Shown here piece after piece: positions 16,749 to 25,256 of a DNA stretch of 64,000 bases. A program made the translations under genes and the position numbers. The notes beneath the pieces are model-generated. The model was not told the origin of the DNA and ran no database searches. It worked only from the letters and a program-made list of their open reading frames with translations. Location of the stretch: the NCBI RefSeq assembly GCF_002834145.1, contig NZ_PHNT01000006.1, positions 98,605 through 162,604 of the forward strand. The letters are read 5' to 3'. This DNA comes from Roseovarius salinarum (lineage in GTDB: Bacteria; Pseudomonadota; Alphaproteobacteria; Rhodobacterales; Rhodobacteraceae). Within the stretch, counting starts at the first letter, position 1. Every line of letters begins with the position of its first letter.

Positions 16749-17879
16749 ATGCGCATCGCGGTGATCGGCCGGGGGCTGATCGGGGCCGCCGCGTCCCGCC
16801 ACCTGGCGCTCCGGGGGCACGAGGTGGTCGCCATCGGCCCGGACGAACCCGGCAACAAGCGCGCGCACGACGGCGTGTTCGCCAGTCACTACGACGAGGG
16901 GCGGATCACCCGCGCGCTCGACCCCGTGCCGTTCTGGAGCCGCGCCAGTCGCGAAAGCATCGCCCGCTACGCCCGCATCGCGACCGACAGCGGGGTGGCG
17001 TTTTTCACGGAGACGGGCGCGCTGATCGCCGGGCCGGCGACGGGAGAGGGCATGGCGCGGACGGCCGCGCTGGCCGCGCAAGAGGGTATCGCGCACCGCG
17101 AACTGCGCGGAGACGCGCTGCGTGCGGCCTTCCCGTTCTTCGATTTCCCCGACGAGACGCTGGCCCTGCACGAGCGGGCGGGGGCGGGCCATGTCAGCCC
17201 GCGCCGCCTGGTGCAAGCCCAGGGGATCGCGGCCGAACGCGCGGGGGCGAGGATGCTGCGCGCGACGGTGGACGGGGTGCACGAGGACCAGGGCGCGGTC
17301 ACCGTGCGCACGGACGCGGGCGTGGTGACGGCCGATCGCGCGCTCGTCGCCGCGGGCGCCTTCACCGGCGGCCTCTTGCCCGGGGCGGTGCCGCTCGAGG
17401 TCTTTGCCCGCACCGTCTGCTTTTTCGAGATCGACGCTGAGGAGGCCACGCGGCTGGCCGAAATGCCAACGCTGGTCTATCTGACGGGCGCGGCGGCCAA
17501 TCCCTACCTGCTGCCGCCGATCCGTTACCCGGATGGGCGGATCTACCTCAAGCTGGGCGGAAACCCCGGCGACCCGACCCTGCCCGACTCGGCGGCGATC
17601 GGCGACTGGTTCCGGTCGGGCGGCGATGCGGCCGCCGGGCGCATGCTGGAAGACATGCTGCACCAGCGGATGCCCGGTCTGCGCGTGCGCGCGACACGGA
17701 TCGAACCATGCGTGACCGCCTACACCCCGTCGGGGCGGCCGCACCTGGAAATGGTCGGCGACCGTATCGCCGTGGCCGCGGGCGCCTGCGGACGCGGCGC
17801 GAAATGCAGCGACGAGCTGGGCCGGCTCGGCGCGGAGGTCGTGCTCGGGCGGGGCCTGCCGGATTGGGCGCGGGCCTGA
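16749..17879 (+). CDS. FAD-dependent amine oxidoreductase (monomeric sarcosine oxidase-like)
   Basis: 376 residues of the DAO superfamily. The FAD-binding motif is at the N-terminus (IAVIGRGLIGAAASRHLALRG). Near the C-terminus EPCVTAYTP places a Cys where monomeric sarcosine oxidase links FAD covalently, and GACGRGAKCSDELGRL aligns with the family's HGFK-type segment. It probably oxidises an N-methyl or secondary amino acid, giving hydrogen peroxide. The ATG at 16749 follows GGGGAGGG. It starts 107 bases after rpsU and is convergent with recR with only four bases between. Confidence 0.78.
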   Translation: MRIAVIGRGLIGAAASRHLALRGHEVVAIGPDEPGNKRAHDGVFASHYDEGRITRALDPVPFWSRASRESIARYARIATDSGVAFFTETGALIAGPATGEGMARTAALAAQEGIAHRELRGDALRAAFPFFDFPDETLALHERAGAGHVSPRRLVQAQGIAAERAGARMLRATVDGVHEDQGAVTVRTDAGVVTADRALVAAGAFTGGLLPGAVPLEVFARTVCFFEIDAEEATRLAEMPTLVYLTGAAANPYLLPPIRYPDGRIYLKLGGNPGDPTLPDSAAIGDWFRSGGDAAAGRMLEDMLHQRMPGLRVRATRIEPCVTAYTPSGRPHLEMVGDRIAVAAGACGRGAKCSDELGRLGAEVVLGRGLPDWARA

Positions 17880-17883
17880 GTTC

Positions 17884-18477
17884 TCAGACCTGTTTGCGCG
17901 CGGCCAGCGCCGCGGTGATCGTCCCGTCGTCGAGGTAATCGAGTTCGCCGCCGATGGGCACGCCCTGTGCCAGCGAACTGAGCGCGACGCGCCCTTCCAG
18001 CTGGTCGGCGATGTAATGGGCGGTGGTCTGCCCGTCGACCGTGGCGTTCAGCGCCAGGATCACCTCGGTGACGCCCTCGGTGGCCACGCGGTCGACCAGC
18101 TGGGGGATGCGCAGGTCCTCCGGGCCCACCTGGTCGAGCGCCGACAGCGTGCCGCCCAGTACATGGTAGCGCCCCTTGAACGCCTGCCCGCGTTCCATCG
18201 CCCAGAGGTCGGCCACGTCCTCGACCACGCAGATCTGGCCCTGGGCGCGGCCCTCGTCGGCGCAGATGTCGCAGATCTCGGATGTGCCGATGTTGCCGCA
18301 GTTCGCGCATTCGCGCGCGGTCTGCCCCACGCGGGCCATCAACTCGGCCAGAGGCGCCAGTTGCAGTTCGCGCTTTGCGATCAGGTGCAGCACGGTACGG
18401 CGGGCCGAGCGGGGGCCCAGGCCCGGGAGCTTGGCCATCATGTCGATCAGGGCGTCGATGTCGCGATTTGCGCTCAT
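17884..18477 (-). CDS. recR: Recombination mediator protein RecR
   Basis: 197 residues. An N-terminal helix-hairpin-helix ([11 protein letters not shown]), a four-Cys zinc motif (CANCG ... CDIC), then a Toprim domain ([27 protein letters not shown]). It works with RecF/RecO to load RecA at gaps. ATG at 18477. It is the last gene of the dnaX-ybaB-recR string on the minus strand. Confidence 0.95.
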   Translation of the reverse strand: MSANRDIDALIDMMAKLPGLGPRSARRTVLHLIAKRELQLAPLAELMARVGQTARECANCGNIGTSEICDICADEGRAQGQICVVEDVADLWAMERGQAFKGRYHVLGGTLSALDQVGPEDLRIPQLVDRVATEGVTEVILALNATVDGQTTAHYIADQLEGRVALSSLAQGVPIGGELDYLDDGTITAALAARKQV

Positions 18478-18506
18478 GGCTGCGGCGTCCGGGCCGGCGG
18501 CGCCGT

Positions 18507-18543
18507 CGGGTGCCTCCGGCGGGAGTATCTGGAGCAAGATGAA
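18507..18543 (+). repeat. Dispersed intergenic element, copy B
   Basis: CCTCCGGCGGGAGTATCT followed by GGAGCAAGATGAA, lying in the 76-base gap between ybaB and recR, antisense to them. It differs from copy A at one base in the core. Confidence 0.7.
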
Positions 18544-18553
18544 AGAGGGCGCG

Positions 18554-18898
18554 TCAGAACGGCATCTTCATGTCTTTGGGCAGGCCCATGCCCTCGGTGA
18601 TCTTGCCCATCTCCTCCTGCGCGCGTTCGCTGGCCTTTTCCTGAGCGTCCTTGATGGCGGCGAGGATCAGGTCCTCCGCCACTTCCTTGTCTTCGGAATT
18701 GAAGATCGACGGGTCGATGTCGAGGCTCTTGAGCTCGCCCTTGGCGGTGCAGGTCGCCTTGACCATGCCGGCGCCGGATTCGCCCTCGACGATGATGTTG
18801 TGCATCTCCTCCTGCAGGGCGGACATCTTCTCCTGCATTTCCTGGGCGGCCTTCATCATCTTGCCCATGTCGCCCATCTGGCCCAGTCCCTTGAACAT
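18554..18898 (-). CDS. ybaB: YbaB/EbfC nucleoid-associated protein
   Basis: 114 residues. [19 protein letters not shown] and the segment [19 protein letters not shown] are typical of YbaB/EbfC, a small dimeric DNA-binding protein. It lies between dnaX and recR, the standard position, and is presumably co-transcribed. ATG at 18898. Confidence 0.93.
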   Translation of the reverse strand: MFKGLGQMGDMGKMMKAAQEMQEKMSALQEEMHNIIVEGESGAGMVKATCTAKGELKSLDIDPSIFNSEDKEVAEDLILAAIKDAQEKASERAQEEMGKITEGMGLPKDMKMPF

Positions 18899-18990
18899 GA
18901 TCTCTCTCGCTTTGCGCAGGTTTCGGTTGCCTTGCCCCCTAGATACGGGCGGGCGGCCGCCGCGACAAGGCGCGGCGGGGGCGTCCGCGG

Positions 18991-20772
18991 TCACTCTTCC
19001 TCGAACGGGTCCCAGTCGTCGTCCTCGGCGTCCGGCAGGGCGTCGGCCTCGGCTTGGGCGGTGCGGGTTTCGCGCGTCTCGACGCGGGTGATCTCGGCAC
19101 GCGGGAAGGCGGCGATCACCGCCTGCACGAGTGGATGGTCGCGCGCCTGGTCCTTCAGGGCCGTCTGGGACGCCTCGCGCGCCTCGGCGATGGTTGGTTC
19201 CTGCGCGTCGGGGACGACGGTGACGGCCCAGCGCGCGCCCGTCCAGCGCTGCAGCGCCGCGCCAAGACGGCTCGCGAGATCCGCCGGGGCGTCCGCGGTC
19301 GGCGTGAACTCGATCCGGCCGGGCTGGTAGGCCGCCAGTCTCAGGCAGGTCTCGACCTCCACCAGCAGTTTCACGTCACGGTTGGCCCGGATCAGTTCCA
19401 CGACATGATCGAAACCGGGATACTGTGCCAGCGCCGCCGCGTGCTGCGGGGCCTGCGCCGTTGCCGGGCCGGGGGCGCCGGGCCCGGGCGGGCCTTCGGA
19501 GGAAGCGCCGCTCTGCCCGGACGGTGCCGGGCCGCCGGCGGCGCCCGAGGAGGTGGTGTCGGCCGCGCCGCCCCCGTTGGGCGGTCCGCCGGGACCAGGC
19601 GGCGGGCTGTCCTGCAACCGGCGCACCAGTTCCTCGGGCGCCGGCAGCTCGGCCACATGGGTGAGCCGGATGATCGCCATCTCGGCGGCCATCATGGCAT
19701 TGGGGGCCTCGGCCACCTCGTCGAGCGCCTTGAGCAGCATCTGCCATGTCCGTGTGAGCACCCGCATCGGCAGCGCCTGTGCCATCTGCCGGCCGCGCGC
19801 ACGTTCGTCGGGGGCGATGGTGGGGTCATCCGCCGCTTCCGGCGTGATCTGCACCACCGAGATCCAGTGCGTGATCTCGGACAGGTCGCGCAGGACGGCC
19901 ATGGGATCGGCGCCCTCGGCGTATTGCGCGGCCAGTTCGGCCAGCGCGCCCTGGGCATCGCCCTTCATGACCATGTCGAACAGGTCGAGCACGCGGCCGT
20001 GATCGGCGAGGCCCAGCATGGCGCGCACCTGTTCGGCCCCGGTTTCGCCCGCCCCGTGGCTGATCGCCTGGTCGAGCAGCGAGGTCGCGTCGCGTGCCGA
20101 GCCTTCGGCCGCGCGGGTGATCAGCGCCAGCGCGTCGTCGGTGATCCGCGCGTCCTCGGCGTCGGCGATACGCCGCAGCATCCCGACCATTTCCTCGGGC
20201 TCGATGCGGCGCAGGTCGAACCGCTGGCAGCGCGACAGCACGGTGACCGGGACCTTGCGGATCTCGGTGGTGGCGAAGATGAACTTCACGTGCGGTGGCG
20301 GTTCCTCCAGCGTCTTGAGAAGCGCGTTGAACGCGCTTTTCGACAACATGTGGACCTCGTCGATGACGAAGATCTTGTAGCGCGCGCTGGCCGGGGCGTA
20401 GGCGACCGTGTTGATGATCGCGTCGCGGATGTTGTCCACGCCGGTGTTCGAGGCCGCGTCCATCTCGATCACGTCGACGTGGCGGCCCTCGCTGATCGCG
20501 ACGCAGTGTTCGCATTGCCCGCACGGCGTGGTGGTCGGGCCGCCCGCGCCGTCGGCGCCGACGCAGTTCATGCCCTTGGCGATGATGCGCGCGGTCGTCG
20601 TCTTGCCGGTGCCGCGGATGCCCGTCATCATGAAGGCCTGCGCGATGCGGTCGGCCTTGAACGCGTTCTTGAGCGTGCGCACCATCGCGTCCTGGCCCAC
20701 GAGGTCGGCGAATGTCTCGGGCCGGTACTTGCGGGCGAGTACCTGGTAGCCGCTGTCGTGGGGGTCGCTCAT
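18991..20772 (-). CDS. dnaX: DNA polymerase III subunits gamma and tau
   Basis: 593 residues. It forms the clamp-loader ATPase and tethers polymerase cores. Visible are YRPETFADLVGQD, the Walker A GIRGTGKTTTARI, the zinc-binding Cys residues (CGQCEHC), Walker B IDEVHMLS, and sensor 1 ATTEIRKVPVTVLSRCQRF. A Pro/Gly/Ala-rich linker (about residues 395-445) leads to the tau C-terminal domain ending in a very acidic tail. ATG at 20772. No programmed frameshift slippery run was obvious. Confidence 0.95.
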   Translation of the reverse strand: MSDPHDSGYQVLARKYRPETFADLVGQDAMVRTLKNAFKADRIAQAFMMTGIRGTGKTTTARIIAKGMNCVGADGAGGPTTTPCGQCEHCVAISEGRHVDVIEMDAASNTGVDNIRDAIINTVAYAPASARYKIFVIDEVHMLSKSAFNALLKTLEEPPPHVKFIFATTEIRKVPVTVLSRCQRFDLRRIEPEEMVGMLRRIADAEDARITDDALALITRAAEGSARDATSLLDQAISHGAGETGAEQVRAMLGLADHGRVLDLFDMVMKGDAQGALAELAAQYAEGADPMAVLRDLSEITHWISVVQITPEAADDPTIAPDERARGRQMAQALPMRVLTRTWQMLLKALDEVAEAPNAMMAAEMAIIRLTHVAELPAPEELVRRLQDSPPPGPGGPPNGGGAADTTSSGAAGGPAPSGQSGASSEGPPGPGAPGPATAQAPQHAAALAQYPGFDHVVELIRANRDVKLLVEVETCLRLAAYQPGRIEFTPTADAPADLASRLGAALQRWTGARWAVTVVPDAQEPTIAEAREASQTALKDQARDHPLVQAVIAAFPRAEITRVETRETRTAQAEADALPDAEDDDWDPFEEE

Positions 20773-20984
20773 TGTGGGGCCTTCGGATTCGCGTCTGGGG
20801 GCAGACTAGGCCCGGCCCGCGGGCGCGTCCAGCGGGTCGGCCGTGCCCGCGTCGGCGGTATGGGCTGGGCATCAGGCCGTGCGAAGGCCGAGGCAAGGCA
20901 GGTGAACGCGGTGCGCGGCGCGTTCACACCGAAACACCCGGAGGAATCGCCGCCACGCTGCGTCGTGCATGTTCCGGGAAAGGG

Positions 20985-21080
20985 TGAGAGGTTGGACAGC
21001 GACCCAAGCGGGGCTCGCTACGGCTGCTTCCTTCCGGACCTGACCGGGTTGGCAAGGCGCTTGCCCGCGCCAACCTCTCA
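20985..21080 (-). ncRNA. ffs: Small (bacterial) signal recognition particle RNA, 4.5S type
   Basis: Read on the minus strand, the segment contains the universally conserved SRP domain IV sequence GGTCAGGTCCGGAAGGAAGC followed by AGCC. The ends pair perfectly: GAGAGGTTGG at the 5' end with CCAACCTCTC at the 3' end, giving a single hairpin of about 96 nucleotides. The RNA binds Ffh (encoded at 60981-62507) to target membrane proteins. It lies just upstream of dnaX in the same direction. Confidence 0.93.
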
Positions 21081-21086
21081 TCGGCG

Positions 21087-21115
21087 CAGATAGTCGGTCG
21101 CGGCTGGATTCGCAA
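21087..21115 (-). promoter_or_regulatory. Predicted promoter of SRP RNA
   Basis: On the minus strand TTGCGA, a 17-base spacer, then TATCTG. Transcription would begin six to seven bases downstream, at the first base of the SRP RNA terminal stem. The spacing supports both the promoter and the 5' end of the RNA. Confidence 0.55.
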
Positions 21116-21130
21116 GGGCGGCGAAAGGCA

Positions 21131-23026
21131 TCAAAGCCGGAGACGAAGGCGGGCGAACCCGTTTTCGGTGTCGCCAAGGTCTTCCAGGGACAGCCTGCGA
21201 AGCTCTTCGGCGTGGCCGCGAATGCCCGGGCCGGTGTCGAAAACCACACTCGCCCCGGGCATGGGCGCGAAGGACCAGGCGGGCGGGTCCGGCGCGCGGA
21301 TTGTCCCGGCCGCGCGGATGTAGTCGGCCAGGTGATCGCGGATCAGTGTCCGGCCCCTGTGAAGAAAGGCCCGCCCGGGCCACGCGGGATAGGGCCCGCC
21401 GCCGGCCGCCCGGTAACTGTTCGTCGCCACGACGAATTCCGCGTCGCCCCGAAGTGGCCGCCCGTTGAACCGCAGGTCGCGAATGCGCCGGGCGCGCGGC
21501 GCCACGAGGCGACCGTGCACGTCGTATCTCGCCGGTTGCGACAGGTCGAGGCGGTAGGTCAGCCCGTCGACGACGTCGAAGGTGTGCCCCGGGAAGGCCG
21601 GATCGAAAAGCGGCTGGTCCGCGCGCCCCTGCGCGACCATGGCGAAGCCGCTGGCGGATCGCTCGAGCCAGTCGCGAAGGTCCGCGCCGGTCACGCGCAG
21701 CCCGCAGAGCGTGTTGGGGAACTCGTAGAGGTCCGCGACGTGCCGTCGGCTGAGGGGGCCGGCCGGGATGTCGGTGAAGTGTCGCGGCCCGGCCCGCCCG
21801 CCTGCACGGAAGGCAGTTGAAACCGACAGCACCGGCAGGGCCGCCTCGGGGGTGCCGCGGAGGGCGTGTTCCAGGGCCGCGCGTTTCGCCCGTGTGACGA
21901 GCCGCGTGGCGGCGCAGTCGGTGACGCGGGTGAGAAACGTGTGCAGCGGAGCCTGCGTTTCACCCAGCGGCCGTCGCATCAGTTGCAGCGTGCGCCGGTG
22001 CGCCGGCGCGAGAACCCGCGTGACGGCGCGGTCGCTGGGCACGGGCCGCGTTGCCGCGGCGGGCCGGGTCGGGCGGACCTCGCTGCGGTGCCCGGCGACT
22101 TGCCAGCCGCGGTGGTTGCGCCGCAGCCGAAGGTCGATCACGCCCAGGTGCCGTCCGCCGAAACCTGCAAGCACCGCCGGTGTCCCGTGCAGCGTGCCCG
22201 CGGCCGCATCCACGCCCGCTGCCACCGGGGCGGTCTCGGACGGGAAGACCTCATGGCTGTGGCCGCCCATTACTGCATCGATGCCGGGCAGGCCGGCCAG
22301 TTGCAGCGCCGCGTGCTCGGCGCTGTCACGGGTTTTCCCGTCGCCGATCCCGGTATGCGCCAGCGCCACGACAAGTTGCGCGCCGGCCGCGCGCATCTGT
22401 GGCAGCCGGGCGCGCACGGCATCGACCATGTCGCGGCTCGTCACGCGGCCCGACAGGTGGTGGCTGTCCCAGGTGGTGATCTGCGGGGGGACCACCGCGA
22501 CCACGCCGATGCGCAACTCGTGGGCCTCGCCCGCGTCGTCCGTGACGCGGCGGTCGAGCAGGAGGAAGGGCGCCACCATGGTTTCGTCGTCACCCGCGGT
22601 CGCGCCGCGCCGGGTCAGCGCGTTGGCGCAGGTCACCGGGAACGCCGCGTCGGCCAGCGCGTTTTCCAGCGGCTCCAGCCCGAAGTTGAACTCGTGGTTG
22701 CCCAGCCCGGCGGCGTCGTAGCCCAGCGCGTTCATCGCTGTGATCGCGGGGTGCGGGCCCGTCCAGCCCGCATCCGGGTCGGCGGGCAGGTCGCCGATCG
22801 GCGCGCCCTGCAGGAAATCGCCGTTGTCGAAAAGCAGGCAGTTCGGCGCCTCGTCGCGCGCGGCGGCGATCAGCGTGGCCAGCCGTGTCAGGGCGCCCGG
22901 CGCGTCCGCCCGGTCGGCGTAGTAGTCGTAGGGCAGAAGGTTGGCGTGGACATCCGTCGTCTCGAGAAGGCGCACGGTCAGCGTCGTGCCGGTGAGAATG
23001 TCGTTTGAAACGCCAGGGAGGGTCAA
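21131..23026 (-). CDS. 5'-nucleotidase / 2',3'-cyclic phosphodiesterase family protein (CpdB/UshA-like)
   Basis: 631 residues. The metallophosphatase domain has the metal-ligand motifs TTDVHANL, FDNGDFLQG, GNHEFNFG, LAHTGIG and GGHSHEVFPS. A C-terminal nucleotide-binding domain follows (ADLYEFPNTLCGLRVTGADLRDWLE, and TNSYRAAGGG). The architecture fits 2',3'-cyclic-nucleotide 2'-phosphodiesterase/3'-nucleotidase. Family members are normally periplasmic, yet no signal peptide is visible. The only start before the first metal motif is a TTG at 23026 (or an internal GTG), without a strong ribosome-binding site. It is divergent from nudC. Confidence 0.8.
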   Translation of the reverse strand: MTLPGVSNDILTGTTLTVRLLETTDVHANLLPYDYYADRADAPGALTRLATLIAAARDEAPNCLLFDNGDFLQGAPIGDLPADPDAGWTGPHPAITAMNALGYDAAGLGNHEFNFGLEPLENALADAAFPVTCANALTRRGATAGDDETMVAPFLLLDRRVTDDAGEAHELRIGVVAVVPPQITTWDSHHLSGRVTSRDMVDAVRARLPQMRAAGAQLVVALAHTGIGDGKTRDSAEHAALQLAGLPGIDAVMGGHSHEVFPSETAPVAAGVDAAAGTLHGTPAVLAGFGGRHLGVIDLRLRRNHRGWQVAGHRSEVRPTRPAAATRPVPSDRAVTRVLAPAHRRTLQLMRRPLGETQAPLHTFLTRVTDCAATRLVTRAKRAALEHALRGTPEAALPVLSVSTAFRAGGRAGPRHFTDIPAGPLSRRHVADLYEFPNTLCGLRVTGADLRDWLERSASGFAMVAQGRADQPLFDPAFPGHTFDVVDGLTYRLDLSQPARYDVHGRLVAPRARRIRDLRFNGRPLRGDAEFVVATNSYRAAGGGPYPAWPGRAFLHRGRTLIRDHLADYIRAAGTIRAPDPPAWSFAPMPGASVVFDTGPGIRGHAEELRRLSLEDLGDTENGFARLRLRL

Positions 23027-23238
23027 TCTCTTTGGTCTCTGAATGCGTGGTCGCCGAAAAACGTGAACAGGACCGGATTTCAGCCCGATCAGAAATCATC
23101 CTAATGAAATGAATATCCATTCGCGTTTGAGTTGCAAGAAAAATCGTGACGCAATCCAGATGCCTGGCTGCCGGCCGGCGGCTTGTAACCTGCCCCGGGC
23201 CGTGGCACGGCATCGCGCAGGCAACAGGGGTGGAACGG

Positions 23239-24207
23239 ATGCGGCAGGCCGAAGCTGTGACATTCGGAGGATCGGGGCTGGACCGGGCCGCCGAATTGCG
23301 GGGTGATCCGGACGCCCTGCAGGTCGCCGTCAGCGGTGGTGCGAAGACCCTTCTCGTGTGGCGCGGAAAGCTGCTGGCCGCCGGTGCGAACCGGGGCCGC
23401 GTGGCCCGGCTGCCGATGGAGCATCCCGTCGCGCGGCAACTGGCCGGCGCGCCGGTCTTGCTGGGCCGCGAGGCGGACGGCACGCTGTGTTTCGCCCACG
23501 ACATCTCGGCCTGGGAACCCGAGGGACTCGACCCGGCGCTGCTGCGCCGTTTCGCCGACCCGAGCGAACAACGCCACCCCGAATTGCCCCCGGACACCGC
23601 GTTCGTGGACTTGCGCCACATCATGACCGGCCTCGATGCACGCGATGCCGAGCTTGCGGCGACGGCCAAGGCGATCCTGGGCTGGCATTCCAGCCACCGG
23701 TTCTGTGCGCGTTGCGGGGCCGAAAGCCGGATGGTCGAGGCCGGTTGGCAGCGCCTTTGCGATGCCTGCGGCGGCCGTCACTTCCCCCGCACGGACCCGG
23801 TTGTCATCATGCTGATCACCCGGGGCAACGCGGTTCTGCTCGGTCGCTCGCCGCCGTGGCCCGAAGGCATGTATTCCCTGCTGGCCGGCTTCGTGGAACC
23901 CGGTGAGACGCCCGAGGCAGCGGTGCGTCGCGAGGTCATGGAGGAGGCGGGCATCGACGTGGGGAGGGTGCGTTACCTGGCCAGCCAACCCTGGGCGTTT
24001 CCCTCGTCGCTCATGATCGGCTGCCACGGGGAGGCGCTGTCGCGCGAGATCACGCTCGACCCGGAGGAACTCGAGGATGCGATGTGGGTTTCGCGCGAGC
24101 AGGTTCTGGCCTCGCTGGCCGGAACGCACCCGATGCTCAAGGCGGCCCGCGAGGGCGCGATCGCGCATTTTCTGCTGCGCAACTGGCTTGCGGACACGCT
24201 CGATTGA
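23239..24207 (+). CDS. nudC: NADH pyrophosphatase (NudC)
   Basis: 322 residues. An N-terminal regulatory domain, then a four-Cys zinc ribbon (CARCGAES ... CDACGG), then a Nudix box GFVEPGETPEAAVRREVMEEAGI split over residues about 225-250, and the NudC-specific SQPWAFPSSLM. It hydrolyses NAD(H) to NMN(H) and AMP and can remove NAD caps from RNA. The ATG at 23239 has GGGG eight bases upstream; longer starts are less likely. Confidence 0.92.
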   Translation: MRQAEAVTFGGSGLDRAAELRGDPDALQVAVSGGAKTLLVWRGKLLAAGANRGRVARLPMEHPVARQLAGAPVLLGREADGTLCFAHDISAWEPEGLDPALLRRFADPSEQRHPELPPDTAFVDLRHIMTGLDARDAELAATAKAILGWHSSHRFCARCGAESRMVEAGWQRLCDACGGRHFPRTDPVVIMLITRGNAVLLGRSPPWPEGMYSLLAGFVEPGETPEAAVRREVMEEAGIDVGRVRYLASQPWAFPSSLMIGCHGEALSREITLDPEELEDAMWVSREQVLASLAGTHPMLKAAREGAIAHFLLRNWLADTLD

Positions 24208-24246
24208 CGCGACAATACCGCGTAGCAGAGCAAACGAGGCAGGCTG

Positions 24247-24714
24247 ATGAAGTTTTCCACGCGGGAAGACGTGGCGGTGCCGGTTGACTTCCTGTTCGCC
24301 GCGCTGTCCGATTTCGACTATTTCGAACGGGCGGCCCTGCGCCGGGGCGCAGAGGTGCAGCGCATCGACAAGCTGAAGACGCCCGGGCCGGGGATGCAGT
24401 GGCAGACGTCGTTCAAGCTGCGCGGAAAACAGCGCGACGTGGAGCTTACGCTCAAGGAATTCGATCCCCCCAACTGGATGTTCCTCGCCTCGCAGTCGGC
24501 CGCGCTGGAGGGCGCGGGAAAAATCGACCTGATGGCGCTGTCGCGAAATCGCACCCGCCTGAGCATCGAGATCGAGACGAAACCGAGAACCATTTCGGCG
24601 CGGCTGCTCGAACAATCGATGAAGCTGGCCAGGACAAGGCTGACCCAGCAGTTCCGTGACCGGGTGGCGGAATTCGCAGCGGGGGTCGAGACGCGTTACC
24701 AGAAGAAGGCCTGA
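24247..24714 (+). CDS. SRPBCC (START-like) family protein
   Basis: 155 residues. The sequence follows the polyketide-cyclase/START pattern: MKFSTREDVAVPVDFLFAALSDFDYFERAALRR at the N-terminus and a long C-terminal helix. Such proteins hold a hydrophobic ligand in a helix-grip cavity. No ligand can be assigned. It starts 39 bases after nudC in the same direction and ends at a strong terminator. Confidence 0.75.
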   Translation: MKFSTREDVAVPVDFLFAALSDFDYFERAALRRGAEVQRIDKLKTPGPGMQWQTSFKLRGKQRDVELTLKEFDPPNWMFLASQSAALEGAGKIDLMALSRNRTRLSIEIETKPRTISARLLEQSMKLARTRLTQQFRDRVAEFAAGVETRYQKKA

Positions 24715-24725
24715 ACCCGGAAAGC

Positions 24726-24763
24726 AAGGCGGGCGCTCCGGTTTCGGAACGCCCGCCTTTTTT
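24726..24763 (+). terminator. Rho-independent terminator after SRPBCC gene
   Basis: Stem AAGGCGGGCG / CGCCCGCCTT with an interrupted loop, followed by TTTTTT. One of the strongest terminators in the window. It separates the convergent repeat-protein gene. Confidence 0.88.
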
Positions 24764-24786
24764 GCGTTCAGGCCGCTGTCGCCCGG

Positions 24787-25053
24787 TCAGCCGAGGATCG
24801 GCAGATCCTTGCGGTCGTTGACGTCCAGGTCGCCCGCGATCTGGTTCATGGTCTTGCGATCGTTGACGTCGAGGTCACCGGCGATCTGGTTCATGGTCTT
24901 GCGGTCGTTGACGTCGAGGTCACCGGCGATCTGGTTCATGGTCTTGCGGTCGTTGACGTCGAGGTCGCCGGCGATCCGCTCGGCGGCGGGGGCGGCCAGC
25001 GATGCGGTGGCGGTGGTGGCGATGATGGCGAAGATGCTGAGTGCGGTGCGCAT
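24787..25053 (-). CDS. Small secreted tandem-repeat protein (15-residue repeats)
   Basis: 88 residues from ATG at 25053, with the ribosome-binding site AAAGGAG nine bases upstream. A clear signal peptide (MRTALSIFAIIATTATASLA) is followed by APAAER and then four copies of a 15-residue unit IAGDLDVNDRKTMNQ, the last ending in KDLPILG. The mature protein is therefore almost only repeat, rich in Asp and Asn. A second gene at 51134-51493 has the same signal peptide start (MRTALSI) and the same repeat core. No family recognised. The Asp/Asn spacing DLDxNDR could bind calcium, but this is a guess. It is convergent with the SRPBCC gene. Confidence 0.75.
   Translation of the reverse strand: MRTALSIFAIIATTATASLAAPAAERIAGDLDVNDRKTMNQIAGDLDVNDRKTMNQIAGDLDVNDRKTMNQIAGDLDVNDRKDLPILG
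24808..24975 (-). repeat. 45-base tandem repeat array inside secreted protein gene
   Basis: Three full 45-base units (24841-24885, 24886-24930, 24931-24975) differ at only one or two positions. A partial fourth (24808-24840) is more diverged. The units are in frame and encode the 15-residue protein repeats. Confidence 0.9.
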
Positions 25054-25256
25054 GGTGTCTCTCCTTTTGGCGTCCGTCTGGTGTTTCGGGTCCGGGGGCG
25101 GGCTGTGGTCCGTCGCCCCTTGTGAGACACCATTTGGGGCGCGCCGCCGTGCTTGTAACCGCCTGTCGCCGCGACGTGAAAACCCGCTCACCGCCACCCG
25201 CGGCGGCGTGATCGCCCGGTGATGACCGGTGAAGGGAGACCGCCCGGCGCGCGCGG

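Noticed and set aside
20985..21080. SRP RNA read on the plus strand
   Set aside because: The conserved GGTCAGGTCCGGAAGGAAGC reads correctly only on the minus strand, which also has the promoter at 21087-21115.
24808..24975. Regular direct repeats resembling a CRISPR array
   Set aside because: Units abut with no unique spacers, are in frame and encode a peptide repeat; no cas genes are in the window. The same applies to 51194-51490.
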